Assembly (NCBI RefSeq): GCF_023091155.1
Contig: NZ_JAHWXK010000001.1
Coordinates: forward strand, 2,946,418-3,010,417
Length of the DNA: 64,000 nt
From: Microbacterium sufflavum
Lineage (GTDB): Bacteria > Actinomycetota > Actinomycetes > Actinomycetales > Microbacteriaceae
Reading direction: 5' to 3'
Each line of letters begins with the position of its first letter. Position 1 is the first letter of the stretch. Under the pieces are notes generated by a model. The model had not been told where the DNA came from, made no database searches, and saw only the letters and a list, made by a program, of their open reading frames with translations. This document shows positions 63,920 through 64,000 of the stretch, one piece after another. The translations under genes were made by a program, and so were the position numbers.

Positions 63920-64000
63920 AGTCCCCACGGTTGGCACCCATCGTAGACCTCTTCGGCGAACGGGCTGCGTCCTGATGTACATGGCGTCGACGTGCACTCA
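63920..64000. other. Right window edge, no gene recognised
   Basis: Only 81 bases remain after the tRNA fragment. I see no coding start with a ribosome site or recognisable motif. If the fragment is an attachment site, these bases belong to the integrated element. Confidence 0.4.

Noticed and set aside
63873..63975. Open frame ending in GPAGIEPTTSTV
   Set aside because: This peptide is the antisense translation of a tRNA T-arm and anticodon arm, not a protein.

Overview
The window is a GC-rich, gene-dense piece of an actinobacterial chromosome. The gene set (SepH, DUF3000/RNase D, DUF3093, DUF3159, DUF3710, DUF4191, DUF4193, DUF7455, PAC2, a GlnA1/GlnE/GlnA2 set, class A RNase P RNA, type I polyphosphate glucokinase) points to Micrococcales, most probably Microbacteriaceae and close to Microbacterium. 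This assignment rests on gene content and order only. There are about 56 protein genes and one clear RNA gene. I see no insertion sequence, prophage or CRISPR array. A truncated tRNA 3' half at the far right is the only sign of a possible integration site.

Layout: 0-4 kb holds sulfur transfer (SseA, SufE), an alpha/beta hydrolase and DUF3000/RNase D. 4-7.4 kb is a fadA-fadB beta-oxidation pair. 7.4-13.7 kb is a glycerophospholipid-type cluster: an AGPS-like FAD oxidase, a diacylglycerol-kinase-like lipid kinase and a GMC oxidoreductase on one strand, divergent from TetR-glpD. 13.7-18.6 kb has dxs and acnA. 18.8-22.6 kb has dut-DUF3710-DUF3159, DUF3093, DUF4193 and sepH. 22.7-28.5 kb has a phosphatase-superfamily protein and convergent parC and parE. 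28.6-31.7 kb has DUF7455, an unusual pair of alanine-racemase-like genes with complementary losses, and an ATP-grasp enzyme. 31.8-33.7 kb has a CofE-like protein coupled to the primary sigma factor. 34-39.6 kb has PAC2, leucyl aminopeptidase, lpdA and sucB. 39.6-44.1 kb has a pseudokinase-like membrane protein, DUF4191, a RimK ligase fused to an RCK_C-like domain with a divergent zinc protease, and an RDD protein. 44.2-54.2 kb is nitrogen assimilation (glnA with a double GlnR box, glnE, glnA2) with a Ser/Thr kinase, an AI-2E-type transporter and a second lipid kinase between. 54.3-58.7 kb has ppgK, rnpB, a DNA polymerase I-like protein, a CdsZ-like zinc-ribbon protein and a YchJ-like protein. 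58.8-64 kb has two regulator/oxidoreductase pairs (PadR with an aldo/keto reductase; an MmyB-type HTH protein with an SDR), L-lactate dehydrogenase and a TIGR01777 oxidoreductase.

Regulation visible in the sequence: at least eight genes begin 6-7 nt after a TANNNT -10 hexamer (TAGGCT, TAGCCT, TAAGCT and similar), as expected for leaderless transcripts. Many convergent gene pairs are separated by strong hairpins, two of which lie inside the 3' coding end of the opposing gene. Palindromic operator candidates lie upstream of acnA, between padR and the aldo/keto reductase, between the MmyB-type regulator and the SDR gene, and in the 20-bp gap between the AGPS-like and tetR genes.

The most interesting candidate is the translationally coupled racemase pair (28882-30617). 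One protein keeps the PLP lysine motif but lacks the C-terminal tyrosine motif. The other keeps the tyrosine and MD motifs but has arginine at the PLP lysine position and lacks most of the barrel. This suggests an obligate heterodimeric racemase.
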